Shown: positions 16,965-26,620 of the stretch, in pieces
Numbering within the stretch: the first letter of the stretch is position 1
Layout of the letters: every line of letters begins with the position of its first letter
Source: Anaerolineae bacterium
GTDB lineage: Bacteria; Chloroflexota; Anaerolineae; 4572-78; J111
NCBI GenBank assembly: GCA_023151115.1
Contig: JAKLJP010000011.1
Location: 1-64,000, forward strand
DNA length: 64,000 nt
Direction of reading: 5' to 3'
Notes under the pieces: generated by a model
Told to the model about the DNA's origin: nothing
Seen by the model: the letters and a program-made list of their open reading frames with translations, nothing else
Databases searched by the model: none
Program-made: the position numbers and the translations under genes

Positions 16965-18116
16965 TTAGAAAGGATAATCCTTGGCGTTGGTCTCGTCAAC
17001 GTAAACGGCAGCATCACCGTAGAGGACTTTGCCCTCGCCGGTTAGCTTTTTATAACCGTCAATACCCAGGTCTGCGCCAACGCCCACTTCTTCGCCCTTG
17101 ATCTTCATCAAGGCTATCTGGTTGCAGGCCGCGCCGGCCACGGCCGGGTCCCAGAAGCCGATAGCATCAATGGCGCCGCTAAAGAGCAAGTCACCGGCAA
17201 TCGAGGGCAGGCTGGTGCCAACCACCGCGACCTCATCCTGCAGGCCGGCTTCCTCAACGGCCCGGCCAATCCCGGCCACGTCGGTTGAGGCGCTGCCCTG
17301 GAAGCCCTTGATATTAGGATAAGCAGCCAGGATTTCTTTAGCTTTCTGATAAGCTACTTCGGCATCATCAAAGCTTTCGTTCTTGTCGCCGACCATCTTC
17401 ATGTTGGGATAGGCCGCTTTCTGGCGCTCGATGCCGCCATCTACCCACTCGTTGTGGGTTTTGGAGCCGAGGCTGCCCACAAACACGGCATACTCACCCT
17501 CTTCGCCCATCTCGGCGGCCAGGCGATCCATCAAGCCGGCCCCAAAAGCCTTGTTATCGAAGGCTTCGATATCAAAATCCATATTGACCTGGTTTGAAGC
17601 CTCGTGGGTTACAACGACGATGCCAGCATCCATAGCCTTTTTCAGCACCGGATCAAGCTGGGTCGGGTCCATTGGGACAACGCACAGCGCGTCCACACCC
17701 TGGGCAATCAAATCCTCGATAATCGGAATTTGCTGGGCCGCATCGGCTTCGGCCGGACCGACCAGGGTGGCGTTGACGCCATTCTCTTTGCCCCATTTGA
17801 CCACGCCTTCTTCCATACGGTTGAACCAGTTGATCCCGGCAATTTTAACAACAGTTACGAAGTTGAGATCGCCTTCGGCGGCCGGCGCTTCGGCGGCCGG
17901 CTCTTCGGTCGCAGCCGGCGCTTCGGCGGTCGGTTCTTCGGTCGCAGCCGGCGCTTCGGCAGCAGGTTCTTCGGTGGCGGCAGGGGCTTCGGCCTTTGGC
18001 GCTTCGGTAGCTGGCGCTTCAGCTGGTTTTTCGGCGGGAGTCGCCGGTTGAGCGCCACACCCGGCGACCATAACTATGAGCAAAGTTATCAATAAAACTG
18101 ACAAATACTTCTTCAT
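16965..18116 (-). CDS. Sugar-binding lipoprotein of a CUT2-type ABC importer
   Basis: The 383-residue protein starts with a lipoprotein signal whose lipobox VAGC puts Cys20 at the mature N-terminus. A linker (about 25-80) made of near-identical [11 protein letters not shown] units follows. The rest is a Peripla_BP_4 fold with [12 protein letters not shown] and [22 protein letters not shown], resembling rhamnose and autoinducer-2 binding proteins. It should capture a sugar outside the membrane and deliver it to the permeases. The SD GAGGAG lies 9 bases before the ATG. It is the first transport gene after dhaL, with a 112-base gap that may hold a secondary promoter. Confidence 0.93.
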   Translation of the reverse strand: MKKYLSVLLITLLIVMVAGCGAQPATPAEKPAEAPATEAPKAEAPAATEEPAAEAPAATEEPTAEAPAATEEPAAEAPAAEGDLNFVTVVKIAGINWFNRMEEGVVKWGKENGVNATLVGPAEADAAQQIPIIEDLIAQGVDALCVVPMDPTQLDPVLKKAMDAGIVVVTHEASNQVNMDFDIEAFDNKAFGAGLMDRLAAEMGEEGEYAVFVGSLGSKTHNEWVDGGIERQKAAYPNMKMVGDKNESFDDAEVAYQKAKEILAAYPNIKGFQGSASTDVAGIGRAVEEAGLQDEVAVVGTSLPSIAGDLLFSGAIDAIGFWDPAVAGAACNQIALMKIKGEEVGVGADLGIDGYKKLTGEGKVLYGDAAVYVDETNAKDYPF

Positions 18117-18228
18117 GATTTTTCTCCTCTTCTACTCTGAATTGTTTCTACATTGAACAGTAACGATAAAGTAACTTAACCCCACACTGATAGTCGGTTC
18201 ACCTCCTTTCATCGCCAGGGGTAGGGTA

Positions 18229-18858
18229 TTAAGAAATTACTGCCCGCAGCATTACCACCAACGCCTCGCAGCCGGGATCAACCTGGCCCTCGGTGCGCTC
18301 GCCGACCCAACTGGCCCGGCCCACTTTACTGCGCAGTGGGGTTACGCTGTCGCGACCCGTTTCGGCGGCAGCCAGGGCCTTAGCTCCGGCTTCGGCCAGG
18401 GGAGCACCCTGTTCGATGGCGGCAGCAAAAGCCTCGCAAGCCGGGTGCAACGCATCAATAATGGTTTTGTCGCCGGGCTTGGCCTTGCCGCGCTCCTGCA
18501 TGCCCAAATCGGCAGCCTTGAACATGGCAGCCAGATCCTGGCGGGAGATTTCGGTTTTGCCCATAACTTCTTTGCCCGCCCGCATCAGGGCTGTGGCCAG
18601 CAGTGTGCCCATAGTCGAAGGCGCGGCTTTGTTGGCCGCCATGCCGGCTGCGCCCAAAAACTTGCCGATGTCGGCGATGGAGTTAGCCTGGAGATAGGCC
18701 AACACCCCATCGGCGACTTTGGACAGGGTGATGCCGGTATCGCCGTCGCCCATGGCCTGATCGAGCGAGGTTAAATAGTCGCTTTGCGCTTTGAGGGCAT
18801 TAGCCGCTCCGGCCAGCGCGGCCACAATCGTTGCTCCTGTGATTAGTTCATCTGCCAT
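18229..18858 (-). CDS. dhaL: Dihydroxyacetone kinase family ADP/ATP-binding subunit (DhaL)
   Basis: The 209-residue all-helical protein has the Mg-nucleotide motif [14 protein letters not shown], then [30 protein letters not shown] and [12 protein letters not shown], all characteristic of DhaL. It supplies the nucleotide for phosphoryl transfer onto the substrate held by DhaK. No DhaM-type PTS protein is encoded in the window, so either ATP exchange or a distant DhaM is needed. ATG at 18858 gives the usual N-terminus ([10 protein letters not shown]); 18939 would overlap dhaK. Homologous DhaK/DhaL pairs also act on erythrulose-type sugars, so dihydroxyacetone is not certain to be the substrate. 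Confidence 0.93.
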   Translation of the reverse strand: MADELITGATIVAALAGAANALKAQSDYLTSLDQAMGDGDTGITLSKVADGVLAYLQANSIADIGKFLGAAGMAANKAAPSTMGTLLATALMRAGKEVMGKTEISRQDLAAMFKAADLGMQERGKAKPGDKTIIDALHPACEAFAAAIEQGAPLAEAGAKALAAAETGRDSVTPLRSKVGRASWVGERTEGQVDPGCEALVVMLRAVIS

Positions 18859-18877
18859 AGACTGAAACCTTTTTGAA

Positions 18878-19876
<999 letters not shown>

Positions 19877-19927
19877 CAGATTTCTCCTTTTTAGGGTTAT
19901 AGGTGAAAATTATCCAATTCAATGCCC

Positions 19928-20794
19928 TCAAAACATCTTGGGCAGTAAAGCATCCCAGATCAGTTTTTCATTCTGGATAGCCACATCAATATTATTAAGG
20001 GCAACGGCCACATAGAGGGCATCGGCAATGCTCATCTGCGCCAGCCGGGAGGCAATGGCTTCAATCCGGGCTTCACGGGCCACGCTCAACAAAGTGACAT
20101 CGGCATATTGGGTGATAGGGGATTCGGCATTGCCGGTAATACAAATGGTGGCGGCGCCGGCGGCTTTGGCTTGCTTCAAGGTATAGACAGGGTCTTTGGA
20201 ACTGCCGGATTGGGAAATCCCCACCACCACGTCGCCTGGCCCCAACAGGGCCACTTCCATAAGCTGTAAATAAGAGTCGGTCTGGGGTTTACAATTGAGG
20301 CCCAAGCGCATCAGCATGTTATACATGCTATGCACGATGGGGGCTGAGGTGCCAACTCCTACAATCAAAATCTGCCTGGCGTTCTGTAGCAAGGTAATGG
20401 CCTGCACCAGAGCCTGCTCATCCAACACTTCCAGGGTGTCGTACAGGGCCTGAATATTTGAGATAAAGACTTTACGGGCAATGACTGCCGGGGGATCATT
20501 CTCGGTGATGTCGTCAAGAATCACCTGAGTAGGGCTAGTGAGGTCACGAGCGATGGATAGCTTGAGGTCAATATAGCCTTGGAAGCCGGCATTTCGACAA
20601 AATCGGAGCACTGTCGTATCACTCACCCCGCAGGCTTGGGCTACCTGGGCCATGGAAAGCGCCATAATCTTCTCCGGCTGCTGCATTACCCAATTGGCTA
20701 CGCGCGCTTCTGCCGCAGCCAGGGTAGGTAACTTTGACCGGATACGGGTGAGTGAATTGATCGAGGAACTTGATGAATCAACAGTAAAATGCAC
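19928..20794 (-). CDS. RpiR/MurR-family transcriptional regulator with SIS domain
   Basis: The N-terminal ~80 residues form the HTH_6 domain (LPTLAAAEARVANWV, MAQVAQACGVSDTTVLRFCR). The C-terminal SIS domain has ILIVGVGTSAPIVHSMYN and GDVVVGISQSGSSKD, which bind phosphosugars. Such proteins repress or activate sugar genes in response to a sugar phosphate. It is the first gene of the carbohydrate operon, so it most likely controls the operon and itself, sensing a product of the FGGY or Dha kinase. Palindromes in its promoter are candidate operators. Confidence 0.93.
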   Translation of the reverse strand: MHFTVDSSSSSINSLTRIRSKLPTLAAAEARVANWVMQQPEKIMALSMAQVAQACGVSDTTVLRFCRNAGFQGYIDLKLSIARDLTSPTQVILDDITENDPPAVIARKVFISNIQALYDTLEVLDEQALVQAITLLQNARQILIVGVGTSAPIVHSMYNMLMRLGLNCKPQTDSYLQLMEVALLGPGDVVVGISQSGSSKDPVYTLKQAKAAGAATICITGNAESPITQYADVTLLSVAREARIEAIASRLAQMSIADALYVAVALNNIDVAIQNEKLIWDALLPKMF

Positions 20795-20815
20795 GCATCA
20801 CATCCGTTGTGGTGG

Positions 20816-20884
20816 TACAACTTTGTTGTAAGTTATAATGTAATATTACCACGCCACTATAGTATAGATCCTTATCATTGTCAA
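20816..20884 (-). promoter_or_regulatory. Promoter and candidate operators of the sugar operon
   Basis: On the minus strand TTGACA (20884-20879) and TATAGT (20861-20856) are separated by 17 bases, a near-consensus sigma-70-type promoter. Downstream lie two palindromes, GTAATATTAC (20840-20849) and TACAAC-TTT-GTTGTA (20816-20830). They are well placed for binding by the RpiR-type repressor. Confidence 0.75.
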
Positions 20885-20910
20885 ATTGATGCGGTTCTTG
20901 GTTTTAAAAC

Positions 20911-20937
20911 AAAAAAGGGGACTCTTGATCAGTCCCC
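20911..20937 (-). terminator. Intrinsic terminator of the receiver gene
   Basis: Read on the minus strand, GGGGACT-GATCAAG-AGTCCCC is followed by TTTTTT. It lies 31 bases after the stop of the response regulator. Confidence 0.9.
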
Positions 20938-20967
20938 TTCGGCTAAACGTTTGGTTTAAGGGCGGTT

Positions 20968-21375
20968 TCAGGCCGACAGGCCCAAGACCGCCCGAATTTT
21001 TTGCAACATCTCCTCGGTGCGGCCTTTGACAAAATAATCGGCCGCGCCTTTGTCTATACAGGCTTTAGCCGTTTCTACTTCATCCCAGGCAGAGTTAACA
21101 ATGACCGGCAGATCGGGGTTGACCTTTTTGAGTCGTTCCAGCAGCTCCAGGCCGGCATATTTAGACTCCTTGCCCTCAAAATTGGGCATGTTCAAATCTA
21201 AAATAACCAGGTCAAACGGCTGGCCTTCGACCAGGGCATCCTGGATCAACTCGTAAGCGGTTACATTGCCGCCCGCCGTTTCAACCTCAAAGCCTTCTCG
21301 ATAGAGCGTTTTCTCTACGCTCCGCAGCAGGTTTTCTTCGTCGTCTACTACTAAAATTTTGGGTTCTGTATCCAT
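20968..21375 (-). CDS. Stand-alone response-regulator receiver protein
   Basis: This 135-residue protein is a single CheY-like receiver domain. ILVVDDEE gives the acidic pocket, LVILDLNMP the phosphorylated Asp, VIVNSAWDE the switch residue region and DYFVKGR the conserved Lys. No output domain is present, so it must act by protein contact or pass phosphate on. It is the last gene after two histidine kinases on the same strand and is likely their partner. ATG at 21375 starts directly before the receiver fold; the longer frame to 21438 runs into the palindromic repeat. Confidence 0.92.
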   Translation of the reverse strand: MDTEPKILVVDDEENLLRSVEKTLYREGFEVETAGGNVTAYELIQDALVEGQPFDLVILDLNMPNFEGKESKYAGLELLERLKKVNPDLPVIVNSAWDEVETAKACIDKGAADYFVKGRTEEMLQKIRAVLGLSA

Positions 21376-21411
21376 TGAGATCTGTCTCCGTCTCGATAAG
21401 GGCTTTAAGCA

Positions 21412-21586
21412 CCTATCCGAAAACCCGTAGGTTGGCATCCCTATGCCAACCGATGACGCATCCTATGCGTCATCTACAGAGGTTTTCGGATAGGCTTTAA
21501 GAAACTGTCTAAAAAGTGGCTGAAACAGGAATGCAAACCTTGGTTTGCCGGGCAAGGCTTGCCTTGCCCTCCAGCATTTCAGACAG
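21412..21586. repeat. Two cloverleaf-like palindromic units in tandem
   Basis: Unit 1: outer stem CCTATCCGAAAAC (21412-21424) / GTTTTCGGATAGG (21482-21494). It encloses hairpins GGTTGGCAT/ATGCCAACC (21430-21451) and GATGACGCAT/ATGCGTCATC (21452-21474). Unit 2: outer CTGTCTAAA (21505-21513) / TTTCAGACAG (21577-21586, one bulge). It encloses GCAAACC-TT-GGTTTGC (21533-21548) and GCAAGGC-TT-GCCTTGC (21552-21567). The last two hairpins recur, on the other strand, at 41028-41064. Confidence 0.9.
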
Positions 21587-21634
21587 CTCTAAGGAATTTT
21601 TCCCTCAGTTACCTGCATTCCTTCAGTTCCCTGA

Positions 21635-23440
21635 TTAACGTATCGCGTTGAGCGCCTTTTTAACTTCGCCCAACAGGGCCGCAGGGGTGTAGGGTTTGGG
21701 GAGCAAATTGTGCAGCCCCAACAGCATGCGCACTTTGGTCCGTTCGACTCGCGGGTTTGACGACACTGCCACTGTTTTGCGAATGGCCCCGGCGGCGTCA
21801 ATGGCTTGCAGCAGGGTCAGCGAGTCTCCTTCAGCCAGAATGTCGTCAATGAGAATCAGATCATACTGGTTGTAATTTTCGGCCCTATACTCTTTATCGG
21901 TAGTAGTCACTTTATAACCGTTAGACTTGAGCACCAGGTGAGCAAACTGCTGCCAGCTATCGTTGTCGTCAATCAGCAAAATTTTGCCTCGTCCCGGCTC
22001 AAGCTTGAGTTTTGTTTCCCGGCTTTTGTCCACCGGCAGGCTAACGGTAAAGGTCGAACCCTGCCCCTCACTACTCGCCGCGGTAATGTGACCGCCTATT
22101 TGCTCCAAAATCAAGCGGCAGGCCGGCAGTCCCAGCCCGGTGTGTCCTTTGATTCCTTTGGTGGTATGGAAAGTCACCCAAATCTTGTCCATATCGGCAG
22201 CCGGGATGCCCACCCCCTGGTCAATGACGTCAATCCGCACAAAATCGCTGCCGGCACTGGTATATCCTTTGAGCCAAACCTGGGGATTGGGCTGGCCCTC
22301 CATCGCCTCAAGGGCGTTTTTGATCAGGTTAGCAAATACCCGATGCAACTGGGCCGGGTCGGCCAGGACCAACGGCAAATTACCCGGCACATCAAGCTTG
22401 ATCGAGCCAGGGGGTAGATCAAACAAAGAAACCACATCTTTGAGCACATCATCTATCAGCGCCGGACGGGGCGCCTGCTCGCGGGCCGGGCCGATCAGGT
22501 CTTCTTTGATTTTCATGATCAAAGCGGCGGAGTCATTGATAATATCCAGGTCTTCCAGTGAAGATTCCAGGCTGAGACGTTTTTCTAATTTGTCCAGGCT
22601 CAAGGTATTGAGTTTTGCCGCCAGCTCGGCCAGATCAGGATTATTCTGGCGGATAACCGCCGCCTGATTGAACAGCATTTGGGCCAGGGGCCGGCTGCTG
22701 GCTGCCTCACTACCTTGCTGCAACAAATCAGCCACCGCGCAGACCAGCAGTTGCAAATCGTAACGCAGGCGGTCGGCTGAAGCGCCGATAGGTTCAGCCT
22801 TGTTGCCAATCCAGTGGATGGCATCGCCGGTGGCGGTGGCAATGGCTTCAAAGGTTTTGGCTCGCACCAGTTCAGCGTGGGTCTCTTCTAACTCGCGCCG
22901 CTGGTAAGCGTTGTCAATGGCAATGGCTAATTGGTTGGCCATGGCTTGCAACGACGATATGTCCTCATCCGAAAAGGCCGCGCCCTCGGTACTCTGCACT
23001 GTCACCGCCCCAATCACCCGGTCGCCGATGGCCAGCGGTAGGGCCATTTCTGAGCGGGTATCGGGCAAGACCGGGTTAGGATACCAGACCTTTTCTGTGT
23101 CCACATCCAGCGAGATGCGGGCCTGGTTGAGCGCGGTGCAGGCCCCAATCATCGAATTGCCGCCGACGGCCAGTTTGTGGTGATTTTCAATCATGATCCG
23201 GCCCGGTTGGCCCCGGCCGGCCCGCAGGACGGCAAACTCGCCCGCCCCGTCAATCAAAAAAATGCCGGCATAATAAAAACCGTAGGCATCGCAAATAATG
23301 TCAACAGTTTTGGGCAGTAATACATCAATATCCAGAATATGGGTGATGTTCTGGCTTACCTCGGCTGCTGCTGCCAGTAGATTGGCCCGGCGCAGCGCCT
23401 TTTCCAGGTTGATATTCATTTCAATTTGAGTTGGGTCCAT
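21635..23440 (-). CDS. GAF-domain hybrid histidine kinase with C-terminal receiver
   Basis: The 601-residue protein has a GAF domain (about 15-178), a kinase core and a receiver (485-601). The likely phospho-His is His209 in AIHWIGNKAEPI, a non-standard H-box. The ATPase domain has N375 in NLIKNALEAM, DQGVGIP and GHTGLGLPAC. The receiver has LLIDDND, acceptor Asp532/533 in LILIDDILAE and Lys582. No membrane segment is present, so it is cytoplasmic. It lies between a GAF-GAF kinase and a lone receiver, so the three genes can form a phosphorelay. ATG at 23440 is preferred; the frame further upstream is repeat DNA. Confidence 0.9.
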   Translation of the reverse strand: MDPTQIEMNINLEKALRRANLLAAAAEVSQNITHILDIDVLLPKTVDIICDAYGFYYAGIFLIDGAGEFAVLRAGRGQPGRIMIENHHKLAVGGNSMIGACTALNQARISLDVDTEKVWYPNPVLPDTRSEMALPLAIGDRVIGAVTVQSTEGAAFSDEDISSLQAMANQLAIAIDNAYQRRELEETHAELVRAKTFEAIATATGDAIHWIGNKAEPIGASADRLRYDLQLLVCAVADLLQQGSEAASSRPLAQMLFNQAAVIRQNNPDLAELAAKLNTLSLDKLEKRLSLESSLEDLDIINDSAALIMKIKEDLIGPAREQAPRPALIDDVLKDVVSLFDLPPGSIKLDVPGNLPLVLADPAQLHRVFANLIKNALEAMEGQPNPQVWLKGYTSAGSDFVRIDVIDQGVGIPAADMDKIWVTFHTTKGIKGHTGLGLPACRLILEQIGGHITAASSEGQGSTFTVSLPVDKSRETKLKLEPGRGKILLIDDNDSWQQFAHLVLKSNGYKVTTTDKEYRAENYNQYDLILIDDILAEGDSLTLLQAIDAAGAIRKTVAVSSNPRVERTKVRMLLGLHNLLPKPYTPAALLGEVKKALNAIR

Positions 23441-23495
23441 GAGGTTTTCCTTTGTGTGATGGGTAGGGTAATGATAATATAGCCGGAACTTACTA

Positions 23496-23548
23496 ATTGT
23501 GAATTGTGAATGGTGAATGGTTAACAATTAATAATTCACTATTCATAC
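23496..23548. repeat. Word-based inverted repeat (GTGAATTGTGAATGG type)
   Basis: AATTGTGAATTGTGAATGGTG words on the left are followed by ATAATTCACTATTCAT on the right. The element lies between the two histidine kinase genes. Confidence 0.75.
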
Positions 23549-23562
23549 CGCAAGGGTATCCT

Positions 23563-25584
23563 TTAGGACAATTCGCCATTAATCTTGCCGGGGCGATAAA
23601 TTGGGACGTGCAGGGTAAAGGTTGAGCCGACGCCCACCTGGCTGGTGACATCAATTTTGCCGCCCATGCGCTCCATACTCTGGAGACAGGCCGGCAGTCC
23701 TAACCCTGTCCCGCCTTTTTTGCCTTTGCTGGTGTGAAAGGTCAACCAGATTTTGGTCAATTCTGCTTCGGGAATGCCGCAGCCGACATCGGCAATGTCA
23801 ACCGTCACAAAATCATCATTTTCCCGGCGGATGGCGACAAAAATGTGCGGTGAAGGCTGGTTTTCCATGGCTTCCATGGCGTTTTTGACCAGGTTGATAA
23901 TGACTCGGCCCATCTGCACCGGGTCAATCCGCACGGTGGGAATATGGCCGTCAATGCTGTAGGAAACGACGCCCGGCGGCAGCGCAAAACTTTTGATGTT
24001 GTCTTTGACTACCTGGACAATATCGGCTTCTTCCCACTTTTGGCGGCGGGCCGGACCAATCAAATCTTCTTTGATTTGCAGGATAGTATTGGCGCTTTCT
24101 TCGATAATGGCCAGGTCTTCCAGCACCGAGTCCACGTCGAGCATACGCCGCAGTTTGTTGAGGGGTTTATTTTTGAGTTGTTCAACCCCGGCCGCCAAAT
24201 CCGGCTTGAGTTGAGCCAAATGCTGGCCGGCCTCAATAACCAGTTGGGCCAGCGGGTCGGCATTGAACGACTCGTCGGCGCGGGCCAGCAGTTGGCCGGC
24301 AATCAATAGAAACCGGCTAAAATCCTCGCGGGTGCGACTGACGCAGGCCGGAATGGGCGCGGCTTTGTTGCCAACCCAATGGATCGTTTCGCCGGTAGCC
24401 GTAGCGATGGTTTCAAACGTTTTGGTGCGGACCAACTCCTGGTTAGCCTTCTCCAGGTCTTGCAGCAGCCGGGCGTTGTTGATGGCCACCGCCAATTGGT
24501 CGGCCATCATTTGCAGGGCCGAAATATCTTCGGTTGAAAAAGCGGCCTCCTGCTCGCTTTGCACCGTCAGCGCGCCAATGGCCCGGCCTTTGATGATGAG
24601 CGGCAAAGCCATTTCGGAGCGGGTTTGCGGCAACACGGGATTGGAATACCACACTTTTTCACTGTCCACATCCAGCGAAATACGGGCTTCGTTGAAGCCC
24701 GTCGCCGCGCCAATCATCGAATTGCCGCCGACCTCTAATTTATGACCGCGCCTTATCAACTCCTGCCCGGCCTGGCCGTGGCCGGCCCGCAGCAGCGCCC
24801 AACGCTTGCCGTTTTCATCGGGTGTGTCGTCAACCAGAAAGATGCCGGCGTAATAAAAACCGTACTCTTTGCAGATAATGTCTACAGTGCTATTGAGCAG
24901 CTCATCCAGGTCCAGAATCGAGGTAATATTGCGGCTGACCACTGCCCCCGCTTGCAGTAGCGTCGCCCGGCGGGCCGCCTGCTGGAAGAGCTGCACATTT
25001 TGCTGGTGCAGCCGAGCATTGTTGATGGCCACCGCCAATTGGTCGGCCATGGCCTGGAGCGAGGAAACGTCCTCGGCGGAGAAAGCGGCCTCGGCTGTGC
25101 TCTGGACGGTCAGCGCGCCGATAACTGTGCCACCAATTGCCAGCGGCAGGGCCATCTCCGAGCGCGTGTCGGGCAAAAAGGGGTTGTTGAACCAGACTGC
25201 TTCCTTGCCCACATCGAGCGCAATCCGGGCCTCATTCAGAGCGGTGCAGGCCCCAATCATCGAGCGCCCGCCGACTTCGAGTTTGTGATGGTTCTCGATC
25301 ATGATCCGGCCGGCTTTGCCGCGCCCGGCTTTGAGGACGGCCCACCGTTTGCCGTCAGCCAGCGGTTCGATCAAAAAGATGCCGGCATAATAAAAGCCGT
25401 ACTCATCGCAAATAATATCTACGGTGCGAGTTAGCAGCGTGTTGAGATCAAAAATCGAGGAAATGGTGCGGCTAACCTGCGCCGCCGCATTGAGCAGGGT
25501 GGCTCGCCGCCTGGCTCCACGCAATAGTTCACCAGGGTCATCTTCTTCTGCCAGCGATGCGTCCAACACCCGGTCTGTTTCCAT
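23563..25584 (-). CDS. GAF-GAF histidine kinase
   Basis: The 673-residue cytoplasmic protein has two GAF domains (about 30-195 and 205-372) that are close copies of each other and of the GAF in the neighbouring hybrid kinase. The kinase core has His402 in TIHWVGNKAAPI, then N-box NLVKNAMEAM, DVGCGIPEAE and GGTGLGLPAC. About 120 residues separate the His from the second DHp-like helix (VLEDLAIIEESANTIL), more than in usual kinases. No receiver is attached, so it may feed the downstream hybrid kinase or the lone receiver. Signal sensed by the GAF domains is unknown. Confidence 0.9.
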   Translation of the reverse strand: METDRVLDASLAEEDDPGELLRGARRRATLLNAAAQVSRTISSIFDLNTLLTRTVDIICDEYGFYYAGIFLIEPLADGKRWAVLKAGRGKAGRIMIENHHKLEVGGRSMIGACTALNEARIALDVGKEAVWFNNPFLPDTRSEMALPLAIGGTVIGALTVQSTAEAAFSAEDVSSLQAMADQLAVAINNARLHQQNVQLFQQAARRATLLQAGAVVSRNITSILDLDELLNSTVDIICKEYGFYYAGIFLVDDTPDENGKRWALLRAGHGQAGQELIRRGHKLEVGGNSMIGAATGFNEARISLDVDSEKVWYSNPVLPQTRSEMALPLIIKGRAIGALTVQSEQEAAFSTEDISALQMMADQLAVAINNARLLQDLEKANQELVRTKTFETIATATGETIHWVGNKAAPIPACVSRTREDFSRFLLIAGQLLARADESFNADPLAQLVIEAGQHLAQLKPDLAAGVEQLKNKPLNKLRRMLDVDSVLEDLAIIEESANTILQIKEDLIGPARRQKWEEADIVQVVKDNIKSFALPPGVVSYSIDGHIPTVRIDPVQMGRVIINLVKNAMEAMENQPSPHIFVAIRRENDDFVTVDIADVGCGIPEAELTKIWLTFHTSKGKKGGTGLGLPACLQSMERMGGKIDVTSQVGVGSTFTLHVPIYRPGKINGELS

Positions 25585-25705
25585 AACCTAGCCTTTACCA
25601 CAATTTTCCCACGGGGTGAATAGCCAGGTATCTCCTGGTAGTCAGTATATGGCCTGGGCATTATACTAAAAATTCTGGTGAGAGGAAAAATGGAAGGCAG
25701 GAAGG

Positions 25706-25734
25706 TTGGAGGATGGAAGAGGCAGGGTTATAAT
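25706..25734 (+). promoter_or_regulatory. Promoter giving a leaderless transcript
   Basis: TTGGAG (25706-25711), a 17-base spacer and TATAAT (25729-25734) lie only 10 bases before the ATG at 25745. No SD is present, so the mRNA probably begins at the start codon. Confidence 0.6.
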
Positions 25735-25744
25735 TGGGGATGCT

Positions 25745-26323
25745 ATGTTAGACCATACCCACGATGACAACTACACTGAAAAAATAGAAAAACTGGTGAC
25801 GATGACCGTGGCTGCGGCCAAGGGCCTTGTCCCGATAGGCCAGGTGGCGCTGCCGCTGGCCCAGATTGCCAACAGCGGCCTGACCCCGCCGGAGATACGC
25901 GACTTTACCCGCGCCCTTTCCCGCATCTTGCAAGGCGAGCGTGACCCACTCAAGTTAGCCGAAGCGCTAACGCCCGAACTGGCCGAAATTGTCTGGGACA
26001 CCCTGGATCAGATTGACGCCCCTCTGCCCGAAACCGACGAGACTGAACCCGTCGGTCTGACCTTTGAGGAATTGATTGAAAAAGTGGCCGAAGCCTGCTC
26101 CGGCGAGGTGATCCTTTGGCAGCAGCTTTGGAGTCTGACCGAACAACTGGCCGCCGACGAAAATCTGCCGCCTGAAATTTGGGCGTTGGGTTCTGTTTTG
26201 CGTAAAATTTTGGCTGGCGAGCGCCAAAAGTTTATCCTCGACGATTTGACCCCAGAACATCGCGGCGCGGTGGAGCAGTTGCTGGATTGGTTGATTGCCC
26301 GGGCCGTTACCCCTGGAAGATAG
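25745..26323 (+). CDS. Uncharacterised helical protein with a duplicated module
   Basis: I do not recognise this 192-residue acidic protein. It contains two copies of a helical unit: LTPPEIRDFTRALSRILQGE...LTPELAEIV and LPPEIWALGSVLRKILAGE...LTPEHRGAV. Both share PPEI, ILxGER and LTPE. There is no signal peptide or membrane segment. It is divergent from the GAF kinase genes and appears to be expressed from a leaderless promoter. The TAG stop lies inside a word repeat (26315-26392). A protein-protein adaptor role is possible but unsupported. Confidence 0.7.
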   Translation: MLDHTHDDNYTEKIEKLVTMTVAAAKGLVPIGQVALPLAQIANSGLTPPEIRDFTRALSRILQGERDPLKLAEALTPELAEIVWDTLDQIDAPLPETDETEPVGLTFEELIEKVAEACSGEVILWQQLWSLTEQLAADENLPPEIWALGSVLRKILAGERQKFILDDLTPEHRGAVEQLLDWLIARAVTPGR

Positions 26324-26392
26324 AGGATAGCAGATGGAGGATAGAGGATGGAAAATAATCTATCTTCCATCCTCTATCTACTATCTTCTTCC
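26315..26392. repeat. Word-based inverted repeat (GGATAGAGGATGGAAGATAG type)
   Basis: GGAAGATAGAGGATAG and GGAGGATAGAGGATGG on the left pair with CTATCTTCCATCCTCTATC on the right. The stop codon of the preceding gene (26321-26323) is part of the left arm. The same words occur at 63249-63300. Confidence 0.85.
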
Positions 26393-26430
26393 CCTATTCC
26401 CTCCTCCCTTCTTTGGGACTTTTGCCTCGG

Positions 26431-26608
26431 TTGTAATTACCTCATAATCTGATACAATTTTAACAAAATCGAGCAGCGCCGCCGGTGAGGCGGCCACCCA
26501 TTAAAAATTCTGGCCTGCATCCCGGTCGTTTCGCTGCTTTGAACGCGCTCAAACGTCCCCTGTCTTTGCGCCTTGTCAAAAGGCCAGAATCAGGGGACTT
26601 TTTATTTT
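26431..26608 (+). promoter_or_regulatory. Promoter and attenuator-like structured leader
   Basis: TTGTAA (26431-26436), a 16-base spacer and TACAAT (26453-26458) form the promoter. The leader has stem AGCAGCG/CGCTGCT (26471-26477 / 26531-26538) around hairpin GCCGCC-GGTGA-GGCGGC. It then has a terminator-like stem GTCCCCTG (26555-26562) / CAGGGGAC (26591-26598) followed by TTTTTATTTT just before the SD. ATTCTGGCC (26507-26515) can pair instead with GGCCAGAAT (26582-26590) inside that terminator, a layout expected of an antiterminator. No known riboswitch consensus was recognised. Confidence 0.6.
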
Positions 26609-26620
26609 CAGGAGCTGGCT

